DNA from: Pararhizobium_B sp963838155
GTDB taxonomy: Bacteria > Pseudomonadota > Alphaproteobacteria > Rhizobiales > Rhizobiaceae
NCBI GenBank assembly: GCA_963838155.1
Contig: CAWIQE010000002.1
Coordinates: 310,001-374,000 of the forward strand
Direction of reading: 5' to 3'
Length of the DNA: 64,000 nucleotides
The position numbers and the translations under genes are program-made. The notes under the pieces were generated by a model. That model worked only from the letters and a program-made list of their open reading frames with translations, searched no databases and had not been told where the DNA came from. Of the stretch, positions 52,163 through 60,648 are shown piece after piece. Every line of letters begins with the position of its first letter. Position 1 is the stretch's first letter.

Positions 52163-53254
52163 GGGAGCCTCTGGCGCTGGTCCGGGCCGCCGCGGTCGAT
52201 GCGGCGACGCGTCCGTGGGTCGAAGATGTGGATGTGGGTTTCGTCGAAGGCCAGGTGCAGCGGCTCGCCGATCGTCAGGCGGCGCACGTCCGGCAGTCGC
52301 ACCTTGACGATGCCGCCCTCGACGTCGAGGTTGAGCAGCATGCTCTCGCCGAGGTTCTCCGACAGCAGCAGCCGGGCCGGGAGACCGTCCCGGGCCAGGC
52401 GCACATGGCTGGGGCGCACCCCGAGCACGACATCGGGGCCGGCATGCCCGTAGCCGTCGGCGGACGCGATCCTCGTCGCACCGACGCGAATGCCGCCGTC
52501 GGATAGTTTCGCCGGCAGGAGGTTCATGGGCGGGCTGCCGACGAACCCCGCGACGTCCATGCTGTCCGGACGGTTGAAGACCTCGTCGGGGGTGCCGCAC
52601 TGGACGATCTCGCCGTCGCGGAAGATCGCCATGCGGTCGGCGATCGTCATGGCTTCCTCCTGGTCGTGCGTGACGTAGATCGTGGTGACGTCCATGCCGG
52701 TATGAAGGCGCTTGAGCTCGATGCGGGTCTCGAGGCGCAGCTGGGCGTCGAGGTTCGACAGCGGCTCGTCGAGAAGGAAGAGGCGCGGCTTTCGAACGAT
52801 CGCCCGCGCCAGCGCGCAGCGCTGCTGCTGTCCCCCGGACAGCTGCCCCGGACGCCGCCCGAAGCAGATGGTCGATCTTCACCCGTTCGGCCGCGTCGCG
52901 CACCATGGCGGGGATCTCGGCTTTCGGGACCTTGTCCATCTTCAGCGGGAAGCCGATGTTCTCCGCAAGCGTCATGTGGGGATAGAGCGCGTAGTTCTGG
53001 AAGACCATGGCGATGTTGCGTTCGCCCGGCGAGGCGTAGGTCACGTCGGCGCCGTCGACCGTCATGACGCCCTCGTCGGGCGTCTCCAGTCCGGCGATGA
53101 CGCGCAGCGTCGTCGATTTGCCCGAACCCGACGGACCGAGCAGCGCGAAGAATTCGCGCGGCTCGATGTCCAGGTCGATGCCCTTCAGCGCCTCGAAGCT
53201 GCCGAACTTCTTGCGGATGCCCTTCAGGGATACCCGACCCTCCTCGCCACTCAT
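52159..53254 (-). CDS. Sugar ABC transporter ATPase (UgpC/MalK type), disrupted by a one-base frameshift
   Basis: ATP-binding subunit energising the neighbouring permease pair. The first frame has Walker A GPSGSGKST (about 40-48), the Q-loop FQNYALYPHMTLAENIGF and DHLL. The next frame has LSGGQQQR, Walker B LFLLDEPLSNLDAQL, the H-loop VTHDQEEA and the C-terminal OB/TOBE regulatory domain. The switch is near 52862, where an extra A (plus strand) follows CGCCCG. Removing it restores LLGRRPGQLSGGQ and a 364-residue protein, normal for the CUT1 family. It is coupled to the permease above and the sulfatase below by ATGA overlaps. Confidence 0.88.
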
Positions 53255-54108
53255 CGGCGGCCTCCTCCCTTGACGGCGCCGACGGTCAGGCCCTTGACGA
53301 TCTGCTTCTGTCCGGCGATGCCGATGATGATCATCGGCAGCATGGCGATCAGGGCGGCGGCGGAGAGCTTGGCCCAGAGGGTCTGTTCGACGGACACGAA
53401 ATTGTACATGGCGACCGTAACGGGCCGCACCTTGTTGCCGCCGAGCTGGACGGCGAAGAGGAACTCGTTCCAGGCGTTGAGGAACACGAAGATGACGGTG
53501 ACGGCGATGCCGCCGCGCACCTGCGGCAGGATGACGTGCCAGAGCGTCTGGAAGCGGTTCGCCTTGTCGAGGAAGGCGGCCTCCTCCATCTCCTTCGGGA
53601 TGTCCTCCATGTAGGAGACCATCAGCCAGATCGCGAAGGGCAGCGAGAAGGTGAGGAAGACGGTCACCATGCCCTGGTAGCTGTCGAGCCATCCGATCCG
53701 GTTGAGGATGAGGAAATAGGGAATGACGAGGCCGACCGGCGGGATCATCTGCGTGACGAGCGTGTAGAAGCCGATGGTCCGCTTTCCCGGCAGGCGAAGG
53801 CGGGCGAAGGCATAGGCGGCCGGCACGGCGAAGAGGACCGTCAGCACCGTCGTCGCCGTGGCGATGACGAAGCTGGTGGTGAAGCTCTTCAGGATCGAGA
53901 AGCCGCCGACGAGCGCGTCGACGTAGTTCTGGAGCGTCGGCTGGAAGATCACGCGCGGCGGATAGGCGAGCACCTCCGTCTCCGACTTGAGCGACACGAC
54001 GACCGCCCAGACGATCGGGAAGGCCCATATCACGAGGATGACGGCCGAGGCGGCGTAGAGCAGGACGTTCTTCCGCCTGCGCGCGGCGACGTGCGGGTTC
54101 GCGGCCAC
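53251..54108 (-). CDS. ABC transporter permease, MalG-type
   Basis: 285 residues with about six helices and the permease EAA loop AAFLDKANRFQTLWHVILPQVRGG near residue 195, which contacts the ATPase. Starts at a GTG just after the preceding permease stop and ends in an ATGA overlap with the ATPase gene. CUT1 (carbohydrate uptake) pattern. Confidence 0.9.
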   Translation of the reverse strand: MAANPHVAARRRKNVLLYAASAVILVIWAFPIVWAVVVSLKSETEVLAYPPRVIFQPTLQNYVDALVGGFSILKSFTTSFVIATATTVLTVLFAVPAAYAFARLRLPGKRTIGFYTLVTQMIPPVGLVIPYFLILNRIGWLDSYQGMVTVFLTFSLPFAIWLMVSYMEDIPKEMEEAAFLDKANRFQTLWHVILPQVRGGIAVTVIFVFLNAWNEFLFAVQLGGNKVRPVTVAMYNFVSVEQTLWAKLSAAALIAMLPMIIIGIAGQKQIVKGLTVGAVKGGGRR

Positions 54109-54110
54109 GG

Positions 54111-55004
54111 TCAGCGCGCCCTGGCCGTGCGCATGACGAACAGGATGGAGGACACGACCAGCGTGATGAGGAGCAGCGCGACGGCGAGCGCCGAGCCGTA
54201 GCCGAAGTCGAGTTTCACGAAGGAGGTCCTGTAGGCATAGAGGTTGAGGATTTCGGTGGCGGTTCCGGGGCCGCCGCCGGTGGCGGCGAAGATCGCCGCG
54301 AAGGCCGAGAGCGCGATCATCGAGCGCATGATGACGACGATGACGATGGCCGGACGAATGAGCGGCAACGTGATGTGGACGAAGCGCCTGACGGCGTTCG
54401 CGCGGTCGATGCGGGCGGCCTCGTAGACGTCCGGCGGAAGCGAGGCGAGGCTCGCCAGCAGGACGAGGAAGGCGAAGGGCGTCCACTGCCAGGTGTGGAT
54501 GACGATGACGGATATGAGCGCCGGCGTCGGCGAGCCGAGCCAGTTGACCGCGCCGAAGCCCAGCGCCTTCACGGCGAAGTCGACGATGCCGAAGTTCGGC
54601 GCCAGCATGAGCGTGCGCCAGAAAAGGCCGACGACGACCGGTGCGAGAACGATCGGCAGGATCGCGACGATGCGGAAGAGCCATTGGCCGGAGGGAATCT
54701 GCATGACCAGCAGCGCCAGCCCGAGCCCGATGACGAGCTGCAGCACGACCGTGCTCACAGTATAGATGGCGGTCAGGCCGAGCGAATGCCAGAACTCGCC
54801 GTCGTGGAGCATGGCGGCGTAGTTGTCGAGGCCGACGAAGCCGTTCATGTACGGCATCGCCAGGTTGATGCTGTGGAACGAGTTCCAGACGAGGAAGAAA
54901 AGCGGAAAGGTGGTCGTGGCAAGCAGAATGACGATCGCGGGGGCGACCATCACCATCGCGAAGGTCTGCTCGTTGTCGAACAGACCTCTTGCACGGCTCG
55001 CCAC
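54111..55004 (-). CDS. ABC transporter permease, MalF-type
   Basis: 297 residues, about six helices, EAA loop ARIDRANAVRRFVHITLPLIRP near residue 200. GTG start with a GGGAGGG ribosome site. It lacks the large N-terminal extra domain of E. coli MalF, as usual in rhizobial sugar importers. Forms the membrane channel with the MalG-type partner, whose GTG start lies two bases past its stop. Confidence 0.9.
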   Translation of the reverse strand: MASRARGLFDNEQTFAMVMVAPAIVILLATTTFPLFFLVWNSFHSINLAMPYMNGFVGLDNYAAMLHDGEFWHSLGLTAIYTVSTVVLQLVIGLGLALLVMQIPSGQWLFRIVAILPIVLAPVVVGLFWRTLMLAPNFGIVDFAVKALGFGAVNWLGSPTPALISVIVIHTWQWTPFAFLVLLASLASLPPDVYEAARIDRANAVRRFVHITLPLIRPAIVIVVIMRSMIALSAFAAIFAATGGGPGTATEILNLYAYRTSFVKLDFGYGSALAVALLLITLVVSSILFVMRTARAR

Positions 55005-55019
55005 GACCTGCCCTCCCCC

Positions 55020-56441
55020 TCAGGATTTCACGATGGAGTCGATCTTCGACTGGGCGCTGTTCAGCGCGTCGGCCGGCTTGGCCTGGCCGACGAGCGCGGC
55101 CTGGATCGCGGTCGCCATCGTCTCGCCGACGGCCGGCCATTCCGGGATGCGCGGCCGCCAGTCGACGTCGGTGTCGTCCTGCAGCGACTGCGTCGAGGCG
55201 TCGATGAAGTTCTCGCCGATGCCGGACAGCATGCCGCGGAACTTGTCGTCTGCCCAGGTCGAGGTCCGGTTGACGCCGAGGCGCTTGTAGTCCCCGTCGA
55301 AGGCATAGGACGTGGCGGCCTGCGTCTCCTTGGAGGCGGCCCACTGGATGAAGAGCCAGGTCGCGGCCTTGTCCTTCTTCGAAAGGGCGGCGTTGATCGG
55401 GAAACTCCACGTCCAGATCGACGTGACGCGCTTGCCGGACGGGCCCTTCGGCCAGCGGGCGAAGCCGATCTTTCCGGTGACCTTCGATTTCTTGGGGTTC
55501 GCAATGACCGCGGCGGAGGAGTTGGCGTCGATATAGGAGGCGAGCGTCCCCTGCCCGAAGGCATCGGCGATGTCGGGCCAGTTCCAGTTCTGGACGCCGT
55601 CGGGCGCGTATTTCGTCAGCAGGGAAACATACCATTCGAGCGCGTCGACGGCCTCCTTGCCGTTGACGACCATCTTCTTTCCGTCGAACCACTTGCCGCC
55701 GTATTCGAGGAAGAGCGACGGGAAGATGTACATGTTCTGGCCGGCGCCCTTGAACCCGCGCAGCGCCGCGCCCCAGAGCCGGTTGCCGGGGTCGTTGGCC
55801 TTGGCCGCGTTCGACATGTAGGCGTCGAGCGTTTCGGCGGGCTTCAGCCCGAGCTTGTCGTAGACGTCGGTGCGGTAGACCTGCAGAGTCGCCTCCCCGT
55901 CATAGGGGATGCCGTAGGGCTTGCCGTCGACGGAGGTAGCGCCGCGCCAGCCGCCGAGGATGTCCTCGTAGTCGAACCACTTGCCGTCGGTCATCTTGGC
56001 GTCGCCGAGATAGGTGTCGAGCGGGTCCACCCAGCCGTTCGAGACGTAGAGCGGATAGTACATCGGGTCGGCGGCGTGGCTCGCCCAGTTGCCCGTCTTG
56101 CTCGACAGGTCCAGCACCGCCTTCTGCCGGATCTGGCCGGGAGGCGTCTTCTCGAACCGGACGTCGATGCCGGTCAGGTCCCTGAAGGCGGGAAGCACCG
56201 CCTCGAGATTGTTGAAATAGCCGGCCGGGATGACGCCGATCGTGATCGAGGCGCCCTTGGCCTGCTGCCAGTCGATGCCGGCATCCTTGAGCGATGCGTA
56301 GGCCGCGTTCCCGTCGGCCGCGAACGCGCCGCGGGTCAGGAAGGCCGGCGCGGCAAGTGCGGTCAGTCCGGCCGCGGTCGTCGTCAGGAATGCACGGCGG
56401 CCCACGGTCGCCTTGCCGTTGCCATCGGTTCGATCGGTCAT
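55020..56441 (-). CDS. Extracellular sugar-type solute-binding protein (Tat-exported)
   Basis: 473 residues. The twin-arginine signal GRRAFLTTTAAGLTALAAP (Arg15-Arg16) points to export in folded form. The family 1 solute-binding fold is indicated by ITIGVIPAGYFNNLEAVLPAF, GIPYDGEATLQVYRTDVYDKL and many aromatic residues suited to sugar stacking. It delivers the ligand to the permease pair encoded next, 15 bp away. GGAGGAAGAG fixes the ATG at 56441. Ligand unknown; the sulfatase in the operon suggests a sulfated compound. Divergent from its probable GntR regulator. Confidence 0.9.
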   Translation of the reverse strand: MTDRTDGNGKATVGRRAFLTTTAAGLTALAAPAFLTRGAFAADGNAAYASLKDAGIDWQQAKGASITIGVIPAGYFNNLEAVLPAFRDLTGIDVRFEKTPPGQIRQKAVLDLSSKTGNWASHAADPMYYPLYVSNGWVDPLDTYLGDAKMTDGKWFDYEDILGGWRGATSVDGKPYGIPYDGEATLQVYRTDVYDKLGLKPAETLDAYMSNAAKANDPGNRLWGAALRGFKGAGQNMYIFPSLFLEYGGKWFDGKKMVVNGKEAVDALEWYVSLLTKYAPDGVQNWNWPDIADAFGQGTLASYIDANSSAAVIANPKKSKVTGKIGFARWPKGPSGKRVTSIWTWSFPINAALSKKDKAATWLFIQWAASKETQAATSYAFDGDYKRLGVNRTSTWADDKFRGMLSGIGENFIDASTQSLQDDTDVDWRPRIPEWPAVGETMATAIQAALVGQAKPADALNSAQSKIDSIVKS

Positions 56442-56598
56442 CTCTTCCTCCCAGTGGATCCAGTCCGCCCCCGCCCCTCGGAACCGGTCTCCTCCCGGTC
56501 CGCGGTGCACCGGCACCAAAAATTGCCAAAGGGCGCGGAGTGGCGTAACGTCTTAAACATTCTAACAATAGGACCTTTAATGCAAGGCCTTTCTGCGA
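56442..56598. promoter_or_regulatory. Divergent promoter region of the transporter operon and gntR
   Basis: 157 bp; the part nearest gntR (about 56555-56590) is A+T-rich (CTTAAACATTCTAAC, then AGGACCTTTAATG) in an otherwise GC-rich gap and is the likely site of promoters and GntR binding. A clear palindrome is not visible. Confidence 0.45.
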
Positions 56599-57315
56599 AT
56601 GTTCGATAAGGTCCCCATTCCGCGCTACGTGCAGCTCGCCGACATCATGCGCCATCGCATCAAACGGGGCGTCTGGCCACGCGGGAGCGTGCTGCCGTCG
56701 ATCGAACGGCTCATGGAGGAATTCGGGGTCGCCCGCGTCACGGTGCGCCAGGCGATCCAGCTCCTGGCCGGAGAGGGCCTGCTCTCCCCGCAGAGGGGGC
56801 GGGGCACCTTCGTCACCGCCGAGCCGGGGGCCGAGCGGCGGCTGCTGGTGCAGACCACGCTCGACGATCTCGTCGAGATGTATCGGGGCGACCGGCCCGA
56901 TCTTTCCAACATCATCGAATCGCGAAAGCCGCCGACCCTCACCGAACGCGACGGGCGGGCGGCGCCGAGCTATTTCCACATGCGGCGCGTCCATTCGCGC
57001 GACGGCGAGCGCTATTGCGTCGTCTCGATCCACATCGACGACCGCGTCTTCGCGCTTGCACCCGAACGCTTCCGGCGCGAGGTCGTCATTCCGCTGTTCG
57101 CGTCACTGCCGGGTATCGAGATCGCCAAGGCCTACCAGACGCTGAACATCGGCGCGGCCGACGTGGAGGTGGCGGAAAACCTGGGGGTTGCGGTGAACAC
57201 GCCCGTGGCGGAAATCCGCCGCGTCTTCTGCGCGCCGGACGGCACCGTCATCTATCTCGGCGAAGCCACCTACCGGGGCGACTACATCCACCTGGAGATG
57301 GACCTGAAGCCTTGA
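56599..57315 (+). CDS. GntR-family regulator, HutC/UTRA subfamily
   Basis: 238 residues. N-terminal winged helix (about 8-75: QLADIMRHRIKRGVWPRGSV, LPSIERLMEEFGVARVTVRQ, GRGTFV), then a UTRA ligand-binding domain (about 90-235) with RVFCAPDGTVIYLGEATYRGD. Divergent from a sugar-type ABC operon and very probably its ligand-responsive regulator. HutC-type proteins bind small metabolites, often sugars or sugar phosphates. Confidence 0.9.
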   Translation: MFDKVPIPRYVQLADIMRHRIKRGVWPRGSVLPSIERLMEEFGVARVTVRQAIQLLAGEGLLSPQRGRGTFVTAEPGAERRLLVQTTLDDLVEMYRGDRPDLSNIIESRKPPTLTERDGRAAPSYFHMRRVHSRDGERYCVVSIHIDDRVFALAPERFRREVVIPLFASLPGIEIAKAYQTLNIGAADVEVAENLGVAVNTPVAEIRRVFCAPDGTVIYLGEATYRGDYIHLEMDLKP

Positions 57316-57407
57316 TGCCGGCGTCGGCGTTCGACGATCCCACCGGTCCGGCTCCGTGCCGGTCGGGTCCGCACCGGTGCGATCCGGCCGGATCCGGGTG
57401 GGTCCGG

Positions 57408-57560
57408 TCCCCGCCCGTCAAAGTCGGCCCGCGCCGGTCCCCGCTGGCAAGCGTCGGTCCCCGCCCGTCAGAGTCGGCCCGCGCCGATCCCCGCTGGCAA
57501 GCGCCGGTCCCCGCCCGGCAAGCGTCGGTCCCGCTGGCAAGCGTCGATTCCCGCCGGCTG
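57408..57560. repeat. GC-rich 50-bp tandem repeat, two copies plus a degenerate tail
   Basis: Units at 57408-57457 and 57458-57507 differ at only four positions (shared start TCCCCGCCCG; shared CTGGCAAGCG). A shortened third part repeats GGCAAGCGTCGGTCC and GGCAAGCGTCGATTCC. The stretch from 57316 to 57832 has no convincing gene; frames on both strands are repeat-derived Arg/Pro/Ser runs. Confidence 0.75.
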
Positions 57561-57650
57561 TAGCCGGTCCAGTCCGATTCGCCCGGTCGGGTTCCCTCCC
57601 CCTCGGGCCGATGCGCGGGCAGCGGGAGCGAGTGTCGTCCGCGGAGCGAT

Positions 57651-57684
57651 CCCGGACGCCGACGTTCCGCGGCCGGCGTCCGGG
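57651..57684. other. Strong hairpin
   Basis: A perfect 11-bp stem CCCGGACGCCG/CGGCGTCCGGG with a 12-base loop, without a T-run on either side. It could end or protect the gntR transcript. Confidence 0.5.
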
Positions 57685-57832
57685 ATAGGTGAAGGTCGCC
57701 GACACGACCGCATGGGAGATCGGCCGGCGCTTACCTGCGTACAGTTCGGGCGCATGACCTGCCCCGCCGGGGCAGATTGGAGCATGCGGCCGACTGTGGG
57801 CCCCATCGGCCGGGTCCCTCTATCCGGCAAGC

Positions 57833-58705
57833 CTAGAACGCGTAGCCAAGGCCGAACTTGAGGGTCGTTTCCGAGGTCTTGCTGTCGGGCTCCCATGACC
57901 CGTCGATCGGCGAGAGGGCGGAGGCCCTGTATTTGAAGTGCGTGTAGTCGATGCCCACGTTGGCATGGATATGCCGGGTGACGGCGTAATCCAGGGAAAG
58001 CCCGGCGATGAATATGGCGGAGCTTCCGAGGCCGTAGCTCTGGGGGATGATCGGATAGTTGCCGTTGTCGGAGGTCTTCAGGCGGGCGCCGAACGTCGAC
58101 CCGACGAGGCCGTGGGCCGAGACGACCCAGCGTGGCGCCGGGGAGAGCTGCACCAGGAGGCCTGCACCCCAGTATCCGTGGGAATAGTTTTCGTGGTAGC
58201 CGCTGAAGCCGATCAAGTCACGGCTCCACTGGCGGGCACCGACGCCGATGTAGGGCGTCAGCATGAGGGTGTCGCTGATTGCAAAACCCTTGCCGAGCCG
58301 GACGGCCTCGCTTGTGACCTTGGCGCCGTCGTTGTTGACGAGGGAGCCGTAGGTGCCGCCTCGAAGGGCACCGGTATATTTCGTCTTTCCGTCGGACAGG
58401 TTGAACCGGCCGTAGATATAGACGTTGCGGAACACCCAATCCCGCATGAGCGAACCGGACACCTCCAGGCCGAGCTGGCCGCCGACCTCCTTGTCGACGG
58501 GCATGCCGCCCACGGATTCGAGGTAGTCGATCCAGTGGCCGGTCAATCCGGCTCCGAACTGGTTGTTCACGTTCAGGATTTCGGTGGGATGGACGGAGGT
58601 GGACGCCCGTTTTGGTTGCATACCATCTTTCGCATATGCGGTCGACTGCGAGCAAAAGACCATGGTGAGAGCGGCAACCGCCGGAAAAATCGAAAATCTT
58701 TTCAA
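57833..58705 (-). CDS. Outer-membrane beta-barrel protein
   Basis: 290 residues. Signal peptide (MKRFSIFPAVAALTMVF...AYAKDG), then alternating amphipathic strands rich in Gly, Tyr and Ser (LTPYIGVGARQWSRDLIGFS, GLSLDYAVTRHIHANVGIDY) and the C-terminal LKFGLGYAF, ending in the aromatic residue recognised by the Bam complex. This fits a small 8-12-stranded barrel, but the exact family is not recognised. Its upstream region and first codons are richer in A+T than the surroundings, which may mark a strong promoter or foreign origin. Confidence 0.75.
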   Translation of the reverse strand: MKRFSIFPAVAALTMVFCSQSTAYAKDGMQPKRASTSVHPTEILNVNNQFGAGLTGHWIDYLESVGGMPVDKEVGGQLGLEVSGSLMRDWVFRNVYIYGRFNLSDGKTKYTGALRGGTYGSLVNNDGAKVTSEAVRLGKGFAISDTLMLTPYIGVGARQWSRDLIGFSGYHENYSHGYWGAGLLVQLSPAPRWVVSAHGLVGSTFGARLKTSDNGNYPIIPQSYGLGSSAIFIAGLSLDYAVTRHIHANVGIDYTHFKYRASALSPIDGSWEPDSKTSETTLKFGLGYAF

Positions 58706-59063
58706 GTTATCCTCATATTCTAAAGTGGTTGGTTGTAGGTTTAGGGTGATTCAATTCAAGTTCAATTTCTGAAATGCGGGCTACAAAGAAACGATGCTTG
58801 TGAAATCCAGGTCTATCCCCAGATAACCGCCAGGTGAATTTTTTGCAACCGTTTCCTGGCAGTTTTTGCAACCATAAGATTTATAAGGAGGTTTTAGCGG
58901 ATAATGCCGTAGCGGGTCGTTCGAAGCCGTGCGCCGGCGCACCCGAACGGCCGTTGCCGCAGCAAAGGGCGACATTCGCCGGACGCTCGTTGCGCCCTGC
59001 GCGCGGACCGGCCCTGGCGGACAGCCCTTTCCACGGCTCCATCAGCCGAATCGAGCTCTATAA
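58706..59063. other. A+T-richer intergenic stretch left of the IS element
   Basis: 358 bp. The first ~100 bp hold the leftward promoter of the barrel gene. There are two TTTTTGCAACC direct repeats at about 58839 and 58863. A strong ribosome-site-like TAAGGAGG at 58884 precedes an ATG followed directly by CCG TAG, so no gene follows it. Possibly the leftover front of a gene lost when the IS arrived. Confidence 0.4.
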
Positions 59064-60364
59064 TGAACGGCCCGAGACATAGGTGACGTTTTGTACCGGA
59101 CACATGGGTAACACTTTCCCTTTTTCGGGGGAGATGTTGATGCCGTGGAGAGAGTGTTCGGTGATGGAGGAACGTATGCGCTTTGTCGCTCGGCTTCTCG
59201 AGGGAGAGGGCATGAGTGACGTGTGCCGGGAATTCGGCATCTCGCGGAAGACCGGCTACAAGATTTTCAACCGCTACAAGGAAGACGGCCTGGAGGCGCT
59301 CGCCGACCGGTCGCGGCGGCCGGTCAGATACGCCAACCAGTTGCCCGGCCAGATCGAGCGGCTGATCGTCGAGACGAAGCGGGAGAAGCCGCACTGGGGT
59401 GCCAGGAAGATCCGGGAGCTCCTGGTGCGCCGACTGGCCGGCGACGTGCGCATTCCGGCCAGGAGCACGGTGCACGCGGTGCTCGACCGCCATGGCCTTG
59501 TGAGCCAGGCCCGCAAGAGGCACCGGGCTCGCAAGGCCATGGGCACGCCGCTCTCGCAGGCGGTGGCGCCCAACGACCTGTGGTGCGCCGACTTCAAGGG
59601 CGAGTTCAAGCTCGGCAACGGCCGCTACTGTTACCCCCTGACGGTCACCGACCAGGCCTCCCGCTACCTGCTTGTCGCCGAAGCCCTTGAAACGACGAAG
59701 GAAGCGCCGGTCATCGAGGCCTTCATCCGCCTCTTCAGGGACCGCGGCCTGCCGCAGGCGATCCGAAGCGACAATGGCGTCCCCTTCGCCAGCCCGAACG
59801 GCCTCTACAATCTCTCCAGGCTGTCGGTCTGGTGGCTGAGGCTCGGCATCGCAATCGAGCGCATCAGGCCGGGGCGGCCCCAGGAGAACGGCCGGCATGA
59901 GCGCATGCATCGAACCCTGAAGCAGGAGACCGCCCGGCCGCCGGCCATGAACGCGCTCCAGCAACAGGCACGGTTCGACGCCTTTATCAGCGAATTCAAC
60001 GATGAACGCCCCCACGAGGCGCTCGCCATGAAGCTGCCGGCCGAGCGCTACGCACCCTCTTCACGGCCCTATCACGGCCTGCCGGACCTGACCTACCCCT
60101 TCCACGACAAGGACATCATGGTCACCGCATGCGGACGCATCTGCATGCACCGCAAGAAGATCAACATATCGACGGTGCTTGCCGGTCAGAGGCTTGGAAT
60201 CAAGGAGGTGGACGACGGCATTTGGCTGATAAGCTTCATGCAGTACGATCTCGGTTATATCGACCTGGAACAGAGGACATTGCAAACCATCGACAGCCCG
60301 TTCGGCACGAGGCTGTCACCCATGTCTTAGGTACGATCTGTTACCCATGTCTCCGGGCTGTACA
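59064..60364 (+). mobile_element. IS481-family insertion sequence
   Basis: About 1.3 kb enclosing one DDE transposase. Both ends carry related inward-reading sequence: the left has GAGACATAGGTGAC then ACATGGGTAACA, and the right (reverse complement) has GAGACATGGGTAACA then ACATGGGTGACA. The outermost match TGAACGGCCC/TGTACAGCCC sets the boundaries given. Arms are imperfect and a target duplication is not clear (only TAA on both sides), so the ends could be off by some tens of bases. The right end lies 10 bp from the 3' end of tRNA-Pro. Confidence 0.75.
59140..60330 (+). CDS. IS481-family transposase
   Basis: 396 residues. N-terminal helix-turn-helix (MSDVCREFGISRKTGYKIFN, about 27-46) for end binding, then an rve integrase core with the DDE triad: Asp in WCADFKGEF, Asp in IRSDNGVPF and Glu in GRPQENGRHERMH. 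A C-terminal extension of about 80 residues follows (MVTACGRICMHRKK). The frame is intact, so the enzyme may be active. GGGGGAG lies about six bases before the ATG used; one two codons earlier is also possible. Confidence 0.92.
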   Translation: MPWRECSVMEERMRFVARLLEGEGMSDVCREFGISRKTGYKIFNRYKEDGLEALADRSRRPVRYANQLPGQIERLIVETKREKPHWGARKIRELLVRRLAGDVRIPARSTVHAVLDRHGLVSQARKRHRARKAMGTPLSQAVAPNDLWCADFKGEFKLGNGRYCYPLTVTDQASRYLLVAEALETTKEAPVIEAFIRLFRDRGLPQAIRSDNGVPFASPNGLYNLSRLSVWWLRLGIAIERIRPGRPQENGRHERMHRTLKQETARPPAMNALQQQARFDAFISEFNDERPHEALAMKLPAERYAPSSRPYHGLPDLTYPFHDKDIMVTACGRICMHRKKINISTVLAGQRLGIKEVDDGIWLISFMQYDLGYIDLEQRTLQTIDSPFGTRLSPMS

Positions 60365-60374
60365 TAAGGTGAAA

Positions 60375-60451
<77 letters not shown>

Positions 60452-60648
60452 ACCTGCCGAAACGGCCCGGTTTCCCTAGAACTTCCAAACGCGCGACGCA
60501 AGCATCAATTCGCCGGCCGGGCTACGAATTCGGAAAATCGGCGCGGACGGCGTGCACTTTCCATTTGTTCACGTTTTGCCGCTAGTTTTCGCCTGCCGGG
60601 GTCGAAAGGGTCCGGCTTCGGGGGCATGTCGGGCGACGAAGCGGGGCG

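Noticed and set aside
57318..57832. Short open frames between gntR and the barrel gene
   Set aside because: They are translations of the 50-bp repeat (Arg, Pro, Ser, Gly runs) on both strands with no ribosome sites.
59055..59095. Target-site duplication of the IS481 element
   Set aside because: Only TAA is shared by the two flanks, too short to call given the imperfect terminal repeats.
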